Of a DNA stretch of 24,362 bases, positions 1 to 7,459 are shown piece after piece (position 1 is the first letter of the stretch; each line of letters begins with the position of its first letter). A program made the position numbers and the translations under genes. Below the pieces are notes generated by a model. That model worked only from the letters and a program-made list of their open reading frames with translations. It did not search any database and had not been told where the DNA came from. Source of the stretch: GCA-2737595 sp037138535 (lineage in GTDB: Bacteria > Actinomycetota > Actinomycetes > Nanopelagicales > Nanopelagicaceae); contig JBAXIG010000018.1 of assembly GCA_037138535.1 (NCBI GenBank), positions 1 through 24,362 on the forward strand. The letters are read 5' to 3'.

Positions 1-368
1 ACTCGCTTACGTGCAGTGGCCACCGTGATGACGACCAGTAGATAGGTGCCGGCAAGTGAAGCCAAAATGTAGGCGAACGCTTTTCCACTGTGACCTGCGT
101 TCAAATAACCATCTACCTGCACAGCAAATGCGGAGTACGTAGTGAAGCCACCGCAGAATCCGGTGCCGAGTAGCGGCTGCCACCACCACTTCAGGGCGGG
201 GCGTTCTTCCGCGTAAACAATAAGGAGTGCCAACAAAACGGCTCCCAGATAATTCACCAGAAGAGTGGCCCAAGGAAAGGCGCTCTCATCCATTGCACTA
301 GCGATTCCCCATCGAGCAAGAGATCCCGATATGCCACCTATGGCAATCACGCCCAGTGAACGACCCAT
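1..368 (-). CDS. crcB: Fluoride ion channel CrcB/Fluc (3' end outside window)
   Basis: Small integral membrane protein of the CrcB/Fluc family, which exports fluoride as a dual-topology dimer. The visible 122 residues begin MGRSLGVIAIGGISG, with the family's N-terminal GG-x-x-G-x-x-x-R pattern (GGISGSLAR), the conserved Asn of a NYLGA segment in the second helix, and the pore signature GGFTTYSAF (family GGxTTFSTF) near residue 80. A fourth hydrophobic helix (AYILASLAGTYLLVVITV) runs to the window edge, so nearly the whole protein is present; the family is usually 120-130 residues. The ATG lies 10 nt after the stop of the DUF5522 gene, so it is probably the last visible gene of the sdh transcript. 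No strong Shine-Dalgarno is seen. Actinobacteria often carry two adjacent crcB genes, and the partner could lie just outside. Confidence 0.88.
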   Translation of the reverse strand, partial: MGRSLGVIAIGGISGSLARWGIASAMDESAFPWATLLVNYLGAVLLALLIVYAEERPALKWWWQPLLGTGFCGGFTTYSAFAVQVDGYLNAGHSGKAFAYILASLAGTYLLVVITVATARKR

Positions 369-378
369 AAAGTGATTC

Positions 379-552
379 TTACTTATCTTTCGGGTAGGGG
401 CAGTGGCGACACCCACGGTTGCAACATCGTTCCCGTTGCACAAGATAGACCTCGGTCATCACAAAAAGACCAGATAACGGATCCATATATCCCGCATCTC
501 CGCGTTCACACGCCTCTCGATGAGCGGTGACAACCCGCGCATCGAGCTCCAT
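379..552 (-). CDS. Small DUF5522 family protein (57 aa)
   Basis: Short cysteine-rich protein recognised from its C-terminal signature: CCNRGCRHCPYP (residues 43-54) corresponds to the DUF5522 consensus CCGSGCRHCPY. It is preceded by the family's other conserved stretch, Y-M-D-P-L-S-G (22-28) followed by MTEVYLV (32-38). The HREAC segment near residue 11 also fits. Four cysteines (43, 44, 48, 51) and His50 could bind a metal, but no function is established. The ATG overlaps the sdhB stop by one base (TGATG), implying translational coupling to succinate dehydrogenase, and crcB follows 10 nt later. The canonical Gly-Tyr before the CC pair is Glu-Arg here, and the Gly-Ser after it is Asn-Arg. The reading frame, stop and family match are read directly; the role is unknown. 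Confidence 0.85.
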   Translation of the reverse strand: MELDARVVTAHREACERGDAGYMDPLSGLFVMTEVYLVQRERCCNRGCRHCPYPKDK

Positions 553-1313
553 CAGCTTGAGAGACCTTCGCGAAGACGAATCTTGCTACCAAGCCAACGG
601 ATAGGGTCATACTTCACATCGACAACGCGTTCCTTCATCGGGATGATCGCGTTGTCAGTGATCTTGATGTGCTCAGGACACACTTCGGTGCAGCACTTGG
701 TGATGTTGCACATACCAAGGCCGTGATCTTCTTGCGCAGCGCGCTTACGATCGAGAGTATCCAGTGGGTGCATGTCGAGTTCGGCGAGACGAATGAAGAA
801 ACGTGGACCTGCAAAAGCTTCTTTATTTTCCTCGTGATCGCGAATAACGTGGCACGTATCTTGGCAGAGGAAACACTCAATGCACTTGCGGAACTCTTGA
901 CTGCGCTCCACATCGATCTGTTCCATGCGGTACTCGCCAAGCTTTAGGTGAGCTGGGCCAGCAAATGCAGGAATTTCCAAAGCTTTCTTGTAATTAAAGG
1001 AAACATTGGTAACCAAGTCGCGAATGACGGGGAAAGCACGAAGTGGAGTCACTGTAATAGTTTCTTCATCCGTAAAAGTGTTCATACGCGTCATACACAT
1101 CAAACGTGGACGACCGTTAATTTCCGCGCTACAAGAACCGCACTTGCCAGCTTTGCAATTCCAACGAACTGCAAGGTCTGGAGTCTGGGTAGCTTGAAGG
1201 CGATGAAGAACATCAAGTACAACTTCACCTTCGTTAACTTCGACGTTGTAATCCTTCAAGGTGCCGTCGCTGGCATCACCACGCCATACACGAAATTTAG
1301 CTGTCCGAGTCAT
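552..1313 (-). CDS. sdhB: Succinate dehydrogenase iron-sulfur subunit
   Basis: Iron-sulfur subunit (253 aa) that passes electrons from the SdhA flavin to the membrane quinone site. The N-terminal ferredoxin domain holds the [2Fe-2S] ligands C53, C58, C61 and C73 (CKAGKCGSC, then MC). The C-terminal domain has CIECFLCQDTC (C144, C147, C150, C154) and CNITKCCTEVCP (C202, C207, C208, C212), supplying the [4Fe-4S] and [3Fe-4S] ligands. Its ATG overlaps the sdhA stop by 4 bp (ATGA), so the two are translationally coupled. Length and motifs match the actinobacterial Sdh1-type enzyme (Rv0247c-like). Complex membership is clear. Whether it runs mainly as dehydrogenase or as fumarate reductase cannot be told from sequence. 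Confidence 0.96.
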   Translation of the reverse strand: MTRTAKFRVWRGDASDGTLKDYNVEVNEGEVVLDVLHRLQATQTPDLAVRWNCKAGKCGSCSAEINGRPRLMCMTRMNTFTDEETITVTPLRAFPVIRDLVTNVSFNYKKALEIPAFAGPAHLKLGEYRMEQIDVERSQEFRKCIECFLCQDTCHVIRDHEENKEAFAGPRFFIRLAELDMHPLDTLDRKRAAQEDHGLGMCNITKCCTEVCPEHIKITDNAIIPMKERVVDVKYDPIRWLGSKIRLREGLSS

Positions 1314-3208
1314 GCGTTAGCTCCCTTCGAGTGGCGGATTAATTCTTCTGGAGTCATATACTTCCCCAACTCCTCAATGTTGAAAAGATTAAGCAGTTCA
1401 TCGCGCATCTCTGGAAGAGATTGCTTTTCAACGAACACTTCACCGTTTACAAGATGCGAAACGAGATTGAACTTACGCCATTCTGCATTCATCTTGGGGA
1501 AGTCTTCTCGGGTGTGACCGCCACGTGATTCTTCACGGATAAGCGCGGCGTGAGCGATGCAATCAGAGACCAGCAACATGTTCTCTAGGTCAAGAGCCAA
1601 GTGCCAGCCAGAGTTAAACACTGACCCTCCTGGGCAAGTGATGTTTGCGAGGCGAGCACGGAATCCTTTGAGCTTTCCAAGAGACTCTTCGAGTTCTGAC
1701 TTTGTGCGAATGATGCCGACCAAGTCGTTGGTGACTTGTTGAAGATCAGCTTGAATCGTATAAGGATTCTCGCCACCCGGATTACGAAGCGGAGCGAGTG
1801 CGTGATCGCTCGCTTTGGTGATCGCTTCATCCGTCACCTTGGGGGTGTCGCCACCAAGGCTTTGGAAGTAAGCAACGGCGCCTGCGCCAGCCCGACGTCC
1901 GAATACCAGTAGATCCGAGAGCGAATTTCCGCCGAGACGGTTTGATCCGTGCATGCCGCCAGCAGATTCACCAGCGGCAAAGAGACCAGGAACCCCTGAT
2001 GCTGCGCCAGTATCTGGATCAACGAGAATGCCGCCCATCACGTAGTGACATGTCGGACCCACTTCCATCGCCTGCTTGGTGATGTCGACGTCTGCAAGTT
2101 CCTTAAATTGGTGCCACATCGAAGGAAGTTTCTTCTTGATGACCTCGGGTGCAAGACGCGTAGAGACATCGAGGAAAACACCACCGTGCGGCGATCCACG
2201 TCCAGCCTTTACCTCAGAGTTAATGGCGCGAGCAACCTCATCGCGAGGCAAGAGCTCTGGTGGACGACGATTGTTATCAGGATCTTCATACCAACGATCC
2301 CCTTCCTCTTCACTCTGCGCATACTGCGCTTTGAAAACTTCGGGGATGTAATCAAACATGAATCGGCGGTCTTCAGAGTTACGAAGTACACCGCCATCGC
2401 CACGTACCGATTCCGTCACCAAGATGCCACGTACAGATGGTGGCCAGACCATGCCGGTTGGATGGAATTGCACGAACTCCATATCGACCAATTTGCCGCC
2501 AGCTTTTAACGCAAGTGCATGACCGTCGCCGGTACCTTCCCAAGAATTACTTGTTACCTTGAAGGATTTACCTATACCGCCCGCTGCAATAACGATTGCG
2601 GGAGCTTCGAAAAGAATGAGGTTGCCGGTTTCACGGACATAACCGAATGCACCCGCGGCCCGATCGCCATCTTTGATGATTTCAGTAATGGTGGTTTCGG
2701 CAAATACCTTAATGCGAGCTTCCGCATCACCAAATTCGGCAGCGTCTTTTTGTTGCAGCGAAACAATAGCTTGTTGCATGGTACGAATAAGTTCCAGACC
2801 AGTGCGGTCACCTACGTGAGCCAGACGTGGATATTCGTGACCACCAAAGTTTCGTTGGCTGATCTTGCCTTCTTTGGTGCGATCAAAGAGCGCGCCCCAA
2901 GTTTCCAGTTCCCAGACACGATCTGGTGCTTCTTTCGCGTGTAACTCCGCCATCCGGAAGTTGTTGAGGAACTTGCCACCGCGCATCGTGTCGACGAAAT
3001 GAACCTGCCAATTATCCTTGCTATTTACGTTGCCCATGGCCGCGGCAATACCGCCCTCAGCCATCACAGTATGAGCTTTTCCAAAAAGGGACTTGCAGAT
3101 GATGGCAGTTCGCAGTCCCGCTGCGCGTGCTTCGACTGCAGCACGCAAACCAGCACCACCGGCGCCGATCACCACAACGTCGAATGAAAGACGTTCAATC
3201 TCAGTCAC
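1310..3208 (-). CDS. sdhA: Succinate dehydrogenase flavoprotein subunit
   Basis: Catalytic flavoprotein (632 aa) that oxidises succinate to fumarate in the TCA cycle. The N-terminal dinucleotide-binding motif GAGGAG is at residues 15-20. His46 in AHTVMAEGGIAA is the expected covalent FAD attachment residue. The substrate-site signatures VQFHPTG, HYVMGGI and GGNSLSDLLVFG follow in order, and the C-terminal Arg-rich domain is complete. The start is GTG at 3208, chosen because AGGAG precedes it by 6 nt; this Shine-Dalgarno overlaps the sdhC stop (CTAGGAG). It lies 8 bp after sdhC and overlaps sdhB by 4 bp. Length is normal for actinobacterial SdhA of the Rv0248c type, somewhat longer than the E. 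coli protein. Confidence 0.97.
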   Translation of the reverse strand: MTEIERLSFDVVVIGAGGAGLRAAVEARAAGLRTAIICKSLFGKAHTVMAEGGIAAAMGNVNSKDNWQVHFVDTMRGGKFLNNFRMAELHAKEAPDRVWELETWGALFDRTKEGKISQRNFGGHEYPRLAHVGDRTGLELIRTMQQAIVSLQQKDAAEFGDAEARIKVFAETTITEIIKDGDRAAGAFGYVRETGNLILFEAPAIVIAAGGIGKSFKVTSNSWEGTGDGHALALKAGGKLVDMEFVQFHPTGMVWPPSVRGILVTESVRGDGGVLRNSEDRRFMFDYIPEVFKAQYAQSEEEGDRWYEDPDNNRRPPELLPRDEVARAINSEVKAGRGSPHGGVFLDVSTRLAPEVIKKKLPSMWHQFKELADVDITKQAMEVGPTCHYVMGGILVDPDTGAASGVPGLFAAGESAGGMHGSNRLGGNSLSDLLVFGRRAGAGAVAYFQSLGGDTPKVTDEAITKASDHALAPLRNPGGENPYTIQADLQQVTNDLVGIIRTKSELEESLGKLKGFRARLANITCPGGSVFNSGWHLALDLENMLLVSDCIAHAALIREESRGGHTREDFPKMNAEWRKFNLVSHLVNGEVFVEKQSLPEMRDELLNLFNIEELGKYMTPEELIRHSKGANA

Positions 3209-3216
3209 AGTTACTC

Positions 3217-4020
3217 CTAGAAAATCTGTAGATCGGTGATGAAGCCAGTGGATACGGAACGAATATAAAAATCAGCGAGCGCAACGCCAATTAATGAGAT
3301 CCACGCGAACTTTGGATGATGATGGTTAAGTTCTGAAATCTTTGACCACAACTTGTAACGCACTGGATGCTTAGAGAAGTGCTTCAGGCGACCGCCAATG
3401 GCGTGACGGCAAGAGTGACAAGAGAGTGAATAGAGCCAAAGGAAAGTGGCGTTGGCCAGGAGCACTAATGTGCCCACCTGCATGTGGCCCCATTCGCCTT
3501 CAGAGTTTTTGAAAGCCAGGATCGCATCGTAGGAAAGAATGACGTTGAAAATGAGACCGGCATAGAAGAACCAACGGTGTGCATTCTGCAAGATCAATGG
3601 TTGACGGGTTTCGCCAGTGTAAGTCTTATGTGGTTCAGCAACGGCGCATGCTGGCGGTGATTGCCAAAAAGCGCGGTAGTACGACTTGCGGTAGTAATAA
3701 CAAGTCATCCGGAAACCAAGTGGGAAGAGCAAGATGATGAGCGAAGGAGAGAAGGCCCACCAAGAACCGAAGGGTTGACCAAGATCTGAGGCACCCTCGA
3801 CGCACGAAGTTGCCAGGCAGGGCGAGTAAAACGGAGAAATGTACGGCTCAACGAAGTAGTGCGCGTTCTCAAAGGCGCGCCACGTTGAATAAATAATAAA
3901 CGAGACCAGCACCGCGGCAGTGATGAGTGGCTGTACCCACCACTTGTCGGTACGCAGGTGGCGCGCGGCAATCTTGGCGCGGCCTGGGGTCGTCATCGTC
4001 CCACTCATAAGTATTCCCAT
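3217..4020 (-). CDS. sdhC: Succinate dehydrogenase membrane anchor, Sdh1 type
   Basis: Single membrane subunit (267 aa) of the Sdh1-type complex, in place of separate SdhC and SdhD. Five hydrophobic helices are visible at about residues 31-46, 92-110, 147-170, 181-199 and 236-253. Cysteines and histidines cluster at the cytoplasmic ends: C201-H-S-C204-R-H206 after helix 4, H233-H235 before helix 5, and H148 and C107. From memory, the M. smegmatis Sdh1 anchor carries a membrane-embedded Rieske-type [2Fe-2S] cluster instead of haem, and C201/C204/H206 would suit that. The ATG at 4020 is preferred because GGAGGC sits 8 nt upstream; an in-frame TTG at 4056 has no such signal. It heads the operon sdhCAB-DUF5522-crcB. 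Confidence 0.9.
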   Translation of the reverse strand: MGILMSGTMTTPGRAKIAARHLRTDKWWVQPLITAAVLVSFIIYSTWRAFENAHYFVEPYISPFYSPCLATSCVEGASDLGQPFGSWWAFSPSLIILLFPLGFRMTCYYYRKSYYRAFWQSPPACAVAEPHKTYTGETRQPLILQNAHRWFFYAGLIFNVILSYDAILAFKNSEGEWGHMQVGTLVLLANATFLWLYSLSCHSCRHAIGGRLKHFSKHPVRYKLWSKISELNHHHPKFAWISLIGVALADFYIRSVSTGFITDLQIF

Positions 4021-4080
4021 CGCTCTCGCCTCCGCCTGACAGTGGAGGTGTAACAAGTGTGGAGGAGGTGATTGCCCACC
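4021..4080 (-). promoter_or_regulatory. sdhC leader with Shine-Dalgarno and CCTCC decoys
   Basis: On the minus strand the GGAGGC ribosome binding site of sdhC is preceded by two CACCTCC copies. The nearer can pair five bases with GGAGG across a 10-nt loop (CCTCC-N10-GGAGG) and would mask the site. The farther copy could compete. No TANNNT -10 element was found in this leader, so the sdh promoter is not located. The pairing is read from the sequence; a regulatory role is inference. Confidence 0.35.
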
Positions 4081-4157
4081 GCTACCGGTGCGAGAGTGGG
4101 GTTAGCCACATGCCGATGGAAAAGGTGAATGCCCCAGACGAGTAGGGCGGCTCCGAG

Positions 4158-4242
4158 CGGAGGACGTGGGATTCGAACCCACGATAGGTTTCCCTATATC
4201 GGTTTTCAAGACCGACGCCATCGGCCACTAGGCGAGTCCTCC
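4158..4242 (-). tRNA. tRNA-Ser(TGA)
   Basis: An 85-nt class II tRNA on the minus strand. The acceptor stem GGAGGAC pairs with GTCCTCC, followed by discriminator G. The anticodon stem TCGGT/ACCGA closes the loop CTTGAAA, giving anticodon TGA. A long variable arm (TATAGGGAAACCTAT) and the T-arm GTGGG-TTCGAAT-CCCAC are both visible. CCA is not encoded. It lies between the divergently transcribed sdh operon leader and the quinone oxidoreductase gene. Confidence 0.96.
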
Positions 4243-4249
4243 GCGGGAG

Positions 4250-4255
4250 AACTTA
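4250..4255 (-). promoter_or_regulatory. -10 element for tRNA-Ser
   Basis: TAAGTT on the minus strand (TANNNT) ends 7 nt before the tRNA 5' end, so transcription would start at or next to the mature 5' end. No convincing -35 is seen. The same hexamer-to-start spacing recurs across this window. Confidence 0.45.
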
Positions 4256-4292
4256 CCCGATATCTATGGATCAACCCTATTTGCAGGGCGCG

Positions 4293-4298
4293 TAGGCT
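4293..4298 (+). promoter_or_regulatory. -10 element of a leaderless promoter (quinone oxidoreductase)
   Basis: TAGGCT is followed by 6 nt (CTCCTC) and then the ATG at 4305. No Shine-Dalgarno precedes the ATG, so the transcript probably begins at the A of the start codon. The identical hexamer and spacing occur before serS. A -35 box is not evident. Confidence 0.55.
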
Positions 4299-4304
4299 CT
4301 CCTC

Positions 4305-5276
4305 ATGCGTGCCATAGCTCTCTCAGGTTTCGGCGGGGTGGAATGCCTCACTGAAGAAGACCTCACTATTCCTTCAATTGCCCCTCATGAAGTACTCGTT
4401 GAGGTGGCAGCGAGTGCGGTCAACAGGGCTGATCTGCTCCAACGACAAGGTTTCTACCCACCACCCAAGGGTGCCAGTGAGATTCTCGGACTTGAATGCT
4501 CGGGGCGGATCGCTCAAGTGGGCAGCGAGGTCACGGGTTGGAAAATCAACGATCTCGTCTGTGCCGTGGTGACTGGCGGGGGATATGCCGAGTTTGTGGC
4601 AGTGCCCGCAGGCCAACTCATGCCGATACCTGAAGGCATTGATCTGGTGGCGGCCGCGGCGCTTCCGGAGGTGACCTGCACCGTCTGGTCGAATCTTTAC
4701 ATGTTGGCAGGTTTACGCGAAGGCGAAAAAATCCTGATTCATGGTGGCGCAAGTGGAATTGGCACGATGGCGATTCAACTAGCTAAGTGGACCGGTGCCG
4801 AAATTTTTACTACCGCGAGTGCTATTAAGCATGATGTCTGCAGATTTTTAGGTGCAGATCATTGCATCGATTACAAGAGTGAGGATTTCTCAGAGATCGC
4901 AAAAGATATCAATGTCGTTCTTGATGTCATGGGTGCTTCATATCTTGAAAAGAATATGAAAGTGCTTGCTCCCAATGGACGCATTGTTGTTATTGGTTTG
5001 CAAGGTGGTCGAAAGACTGAAATTGATTTAGGGGTGCTCTTGAGTAAGCGGATTTCACTTATCGCCACCACTCTTCGCGGCCGCACAGATGCTGAGCGGG
5101 CGGTGATCACCGCGAGTACGGTCGCGCACGTGTGGCCTCTGATTGCTGACGGCACCATCAAGCCGGTAGTGGATTCTTACTTACCACTTGCCGAAGTCGC
5201 TGCCGCGCATGAGAAGGTCGAGGCCAACGCCCACATTGGGAAAGTTGTATTGGTAGTTAACGCAGAACTGGCGTAA
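4305..5276 (+). CDS. Zinc-independent quinone oxidoreductase (MDR, QOR/PIG3-like)
   Basis: Medium-chain dehydrogenase/reductase family protein (323 aa) expected to reduce quinones or enones with NADPH. The N-terminal GroES-like domain contains the QOR signature around NRADLLQRQGFYPPPKGAS (residues 40-58) and lacks the zinc-ligand pattern of alcohol dehydrogenases. A Rossmann domain follows with the nucleotide-binding motif HGGASGIGTMAIQLAK (145-160). Closest in type to TP53I3/PIG3 and actinobacterial Rv3777-like proteins. It lies 16 bp upstream of bpa, the same pairing as Rv3777 and Rv3780 in M. tuberculosis (from memory, with two genes between them there). The start ATG follows a leaderless-type -10. 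The exact substrate is unknown. Confidence 0.9.
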   Translation: MRAIALSGFGGVECLTEEDLTIPSIAPHEVLVEVAASAVNRADLLQRQGFYPPPKGASEILGLECSGRIAQVGSEVTGWKINDLVCAVVTGGGYAEFVAVPAGQLMPIPEGIDLVAAAALPEVTCTVWSNLYMLAGLREGEKILIHGGASGIGTMAIQLAKWTGAEIFTTASAIKHDVCRFLGADHCIDYKSEDFSEIAKDINVVLDVMGASYLEKNMKVLAPNGRIVVIGLQGGRKTEIDLGVLLSKRISLIATTLRGRTDAERAVITASTVAHVWPLIADGTIKPVVDSYLPLAEVAAAHEKVEANAHIGKVVLVVNAELA

Positions 5277-5280
5277 GTGC

Positions 5281-5286
5281 CATAAT
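5281..5286 (+). promoter_or_regulatory. Probable -10 element for bpa
   Basis: CATAAT, one mismatch from TATAAT, lies exactly 6 nt (GAAATC) before the bpa ATG, and the gap holds no Shine-Dalgarno. This suggests that bpa has its own leaderless promoter besides any readthrough from the oxidoreductase gene. Inference from spacing only. Confidence 0.4.
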
Positions 5287-5292
5287 GAAATC

Positions 5293-5754
5293 ATGAGCGA
5301 AGAAGAGACAGTTCTTATCCCTGGGGCTTCGACAGAGACCCCTGAGGAGATGCCATCAGATCTCATCGAGCAGCCCGCCAAAGTTTTGCGTATTGGCTCC
5401 ATGGTAAAACAATTACTCGATGAGGTGAAGAGCGCACCACTCGATGAAGCATCTCGTCGTCGTCTTCGCGATATACACCGTCAATCCATCAAGGAACTTG
5501 AAAGTGGTTTGGCTCCAGAACTTGTAGAGGAGTTAGAACGGCTTACTCTGCCGTTTATGGATAATGAAATTCCTAGCGAGGCTGAGTTGCGTATTTCTCA
5601 AGCACAACTTGTGGGTTGGCTTGAAGGACTCTTCCACGGAATTCAAACGGCACTCTTTGCCCAACAGATGGCGGCCCGGGCGCAATTTGAAGAGATGAAG
5701 CGCCGATCAATTACGACAAGTGAAAGCGATAAATCTTCCGGGCCATATTTGTAA
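5293..5754 (+). CDS. bpa: Bacterial proteasome activator Bpa (PafE)
   Basis: ATP-independent ring-forming activator (153 aa) that opens the 20S proteasome gate and promotes degradation of unfolded proteins; homologue of Rv3780. The helical core is strongly family-like: LIEQPAKVLRIGSMVKQLL (24-42), APLDEASRRRLRDIH (48-62), ELESGLAPELVEELERLTLP (68-87), AELRISQAQLVGWLEGLFHG (97-116) and IQTALFAQQMAARAQFEEM (117-135). A variable linker ends in the docking tail G-P-Y-L at 150-153; the mycobacterial tail is GQYL, so one residue differs but the Tyr and free C-terminal Leu remain. The N-terminal 20 residues are acidic and likely disordered. It converges on the F420-type oxidoreductase gene with only 11 bp between the stops. 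No proteasome subunit or Pup gene lies in this window. Confidence 0.93.
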   Translation: MSEEETVLIPGASTETPEEMPSDLIEQPAKVLRIGSMVKQLLDEVKSAPLDEASRRRLRDIHRQSIKELESGLAPELVEELERLTLPFMDNEIPSEAELRISQAQLVGWLEGLFHGIQTALFAQQMAARAQFEEMKRRSITTSESDKSSGPYL

Positions 5755-5765
5755 AATCAAGTGAT

Positions 5766-6656
5766 CTAGTGGGAAAGTTTTGCAATCTCTCGATACACGT
5801 CAAGATCTCCAGCAAAAGGTTGGCTATCACGTGGGCGATGTATGACGATGTCGGTAAATCCAATCTCCTGATACATATTAGCTAATCTTTCAAACTCACT
5901 GGCCGATTTCATCCACGCTTCATTCCGTGAACTTGCAAGGAATACCCGATCGATAGAATTGAAATCTCGACCAATCCGCACACATTCATCGCGAAGCATT
6001 GAGATTTGTTTCTGCACGCTCACAAAGTGCTCTTGTTCGGTTGCTTCTAACGGATTACTTGAATCTCCGTTTGACACCCAACCGCTTCCGAACTTGGCTG
6101 CCAGCGAAATGCCTCGCTTGCCGGTACCAGCAATGACAAAAGGAATTCGAGGTTGTTGAGTGCATCCAGGAATACTGCGGGCTTCATGGGCTGAATAGAA
6201 TTCTCCCCGAAATTCTGAAGTGACCGGGTTTACTAATACTTGGTCAAGTAGCGTGACAAATTCTTCGAAACGAGAAGCTCTCTCTTGTGCACTCCACGGT
6301 GCTTGTCCTAATGCGGTGGAATCGAAACCGGCGCCTCCGGCGCCAAAGCCAAGAGTGAGTCTCCCCTCACTGATTTCATCTAGGGTCATCAGCTCCTTAG
6401 CGAAAGAGACAGGATGGCGAAAATTTGCGCTGGCAACGAGGGTACCCACTCGAAGGGAGGTGGTTTCAAGCGCCGCTGCAGTCAATATGGGAAGCGCGCT
6501 AAACCAGGCTTTTTCACGTAGATCACGCCACGTCAGATGGTCGTAAGTCCATGCATGATCAAAGCCTAAATCTTCCGCCTCACGCCAATGCTCTCTGCTC
6601 ACCTTCCATGGCTCGTCGGGAAGGATGACCGTCCCTAAACGAATCGCCGTGGACAT
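5766..6656 (-). CDS. LLM-class F420-dependent oxidoreductase
   Basis: Luciferase-like (TIM-barrel) oxidoreductase of 296 residues. The typical segments are AEDLGFDHAWTYDHLTWRDL (27-46), LRVGTLVASANFRHPVSFAK (68-87) and LDEISEGRLTLGFGAGGAGF (92-111), the last being the cofactor-phosphate loop region. PFVIAGTGKRGISLAAKFGSG follows in the second half. Actinobacterial members mostly use F420, so the host probably makes this cofactor, though an FMN-dependent enzyme cannot be excluded. The ATG overlaps the HAD gene stop by one base (TAATG), placing it last in the serS-HAD-LLM run. Substrate unknown. Confidence 0.85.
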   Translation of the reverse strand: MSTAIRLGTVILPDEPWKVSREHWREAEDLGFDHAWTYDHLTWRDLREKAWFSALPILTAAALETTSLRVGTLVASANFRHPVSFAKELMTLDEISEGRLTLGFGAGGAGFDSTALGQAPWSAQERASRFEEFVTLLDQVLVNPVTSEFRGEFYSAHEARSIPGCTQQPRIPFVIAGTGKRGISLAAKFGSGWVSNGDSSNPLEATEQEHFVSVQKQISMLRDECVRIGRDFNSIDRVFLASSRNEAWMKSASEFERLANMYQEIGFTDIVIHRPRDSQPFAGDLDVYREIAKLSH

Positions 6657-7459
6657 TATTTGGCGAATACTTTCTCAATGATTTGTGCGACACCATCTTC
6701 ATTACACGCAGGCGCAATATTCTTCGCTGCGCTGTGTGCGCCGCGGTGGCCACTGGCTACTGCGTAGGAGTGAGTAGCCCACTCAAGCATCGGAATATCG
6801 TTGGGATTATCGCCAAAGACCAGAATCTCTTCGCGATCGATGCCCCACTTCTCTGCGACATACGCCAGTGCTGATCCCTTGTGCACGCCGTGTGCCGAGA
6901 TCTCCAGTAGAGAATCCTCTGGATTTGAATGAGTGACGGTAGCCAATCCAGCGAGCACTGGTGTTGCGATAGCGAGCATCTCGTCGGAGTCGAGATTACT
7001 TTCAGTGCAGCGGGCAATGAGTTTGAGGAAAGGCCGATCAATTTGTTCTTCAATCTTCTCGGTTCCGATGTTGTCCATACCCACATCCCAACGGGGAATA
7101 TAAAGACGTTCACGAACATAGTGATCATTGCGTTCCATCGCGAAGGTGACACCAGGCAAATTCTTTCGCAGACGGGAGACAATTTCGAAGGCATCTGGAA
7201 TTGAAATTTCCCACTCTTTGAGAATTTTTCCTTCGTGTAAGTCAAAGAGGAGCGCGCCATTACAGCAAATCACCCAAGGAAATATTTTGGTACCGAATGC
7301 ATCGACTACATCCCCTAACCAGCGGGGTGGCCTCCCTGTTGCAAAAAGAACTCGTGCCCCTTTTTTGTGTGCATCCATAAATGCTTCAATTGTGCGTGTC
7401 GAAATACCGGCATCAAATCGAATGATGGTGCCGTCAAGATCGCTAGCTACAAGTTTCAC
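6656..7459 (-). CDS. Cof-like HAD-IIB family phosphatase
   Basis: Haloacid dehalogenase superfamily hydrolase of the Cof/IIB type (267 aa), a probable sugar- or nucleotide-phosphate phosphatase. Motif I is DLDGTI at residues 7-12 with nucleophile D7 and acid D9. Motif II threonine lies in LFATGRPPRW (39-48). A Lys in FLKLIAR serves as motif III. Motif IV is FGDNPNDIPMLEWA (215-228). The cap domain between motifs II and III is of the alpha/beta IIB type. The start is GTG at 7459, overlapping the serS stop by 4 bp (GTGA). M. tuberculosis also has a Cof-like gene (Rv3813c) in the same general region as serS. Substrate not predictable. Confidence 0.9.
   Translation of the reverse strand: MKLVASDLDGTIIRFDAGISTRTIEAFMDAHKKGARVLFATGRPPRWLGDVVDAFGTKIFPWVICCNGALLFDLHEGKILKEWEISIPDAFEIVSRLRKNLPGVTFAMERNDHYVRERLYIPRWDVGMDNIGTEKIEEQIDRPFLKLIARCTESNLDSDEMLAIATPVLAGLATVTHSNPEDSLLEISAHGVHKGSALAYVAEKWGIDREEILVFGDNPNDIPMLEWATHSYAVASGHRGAHSAAKNIAPACNEDGVAQIIEKVFAK

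Noticed and set aside
369..551. Fluoride riboswitch upstream of crcB
   Set aside because: The stretch encodes a DUF5522 protein, and the conserved fluoride-aptamer elements (GGxGATG and CTGATGA-type segments in order) are not present.
948..2944. Long plus-strand frames (up to 189 codons) across sdhA and sdhB
   Set aside because: They lie antisense to strongly conserved sdh genes and their translations show no family motifs.
3217..4056. sdhC starting at TTG 4056
   Set aside because: The ATG at 4020 has a strong GGAGGC at good spacing; the extra 12 residues have no support.
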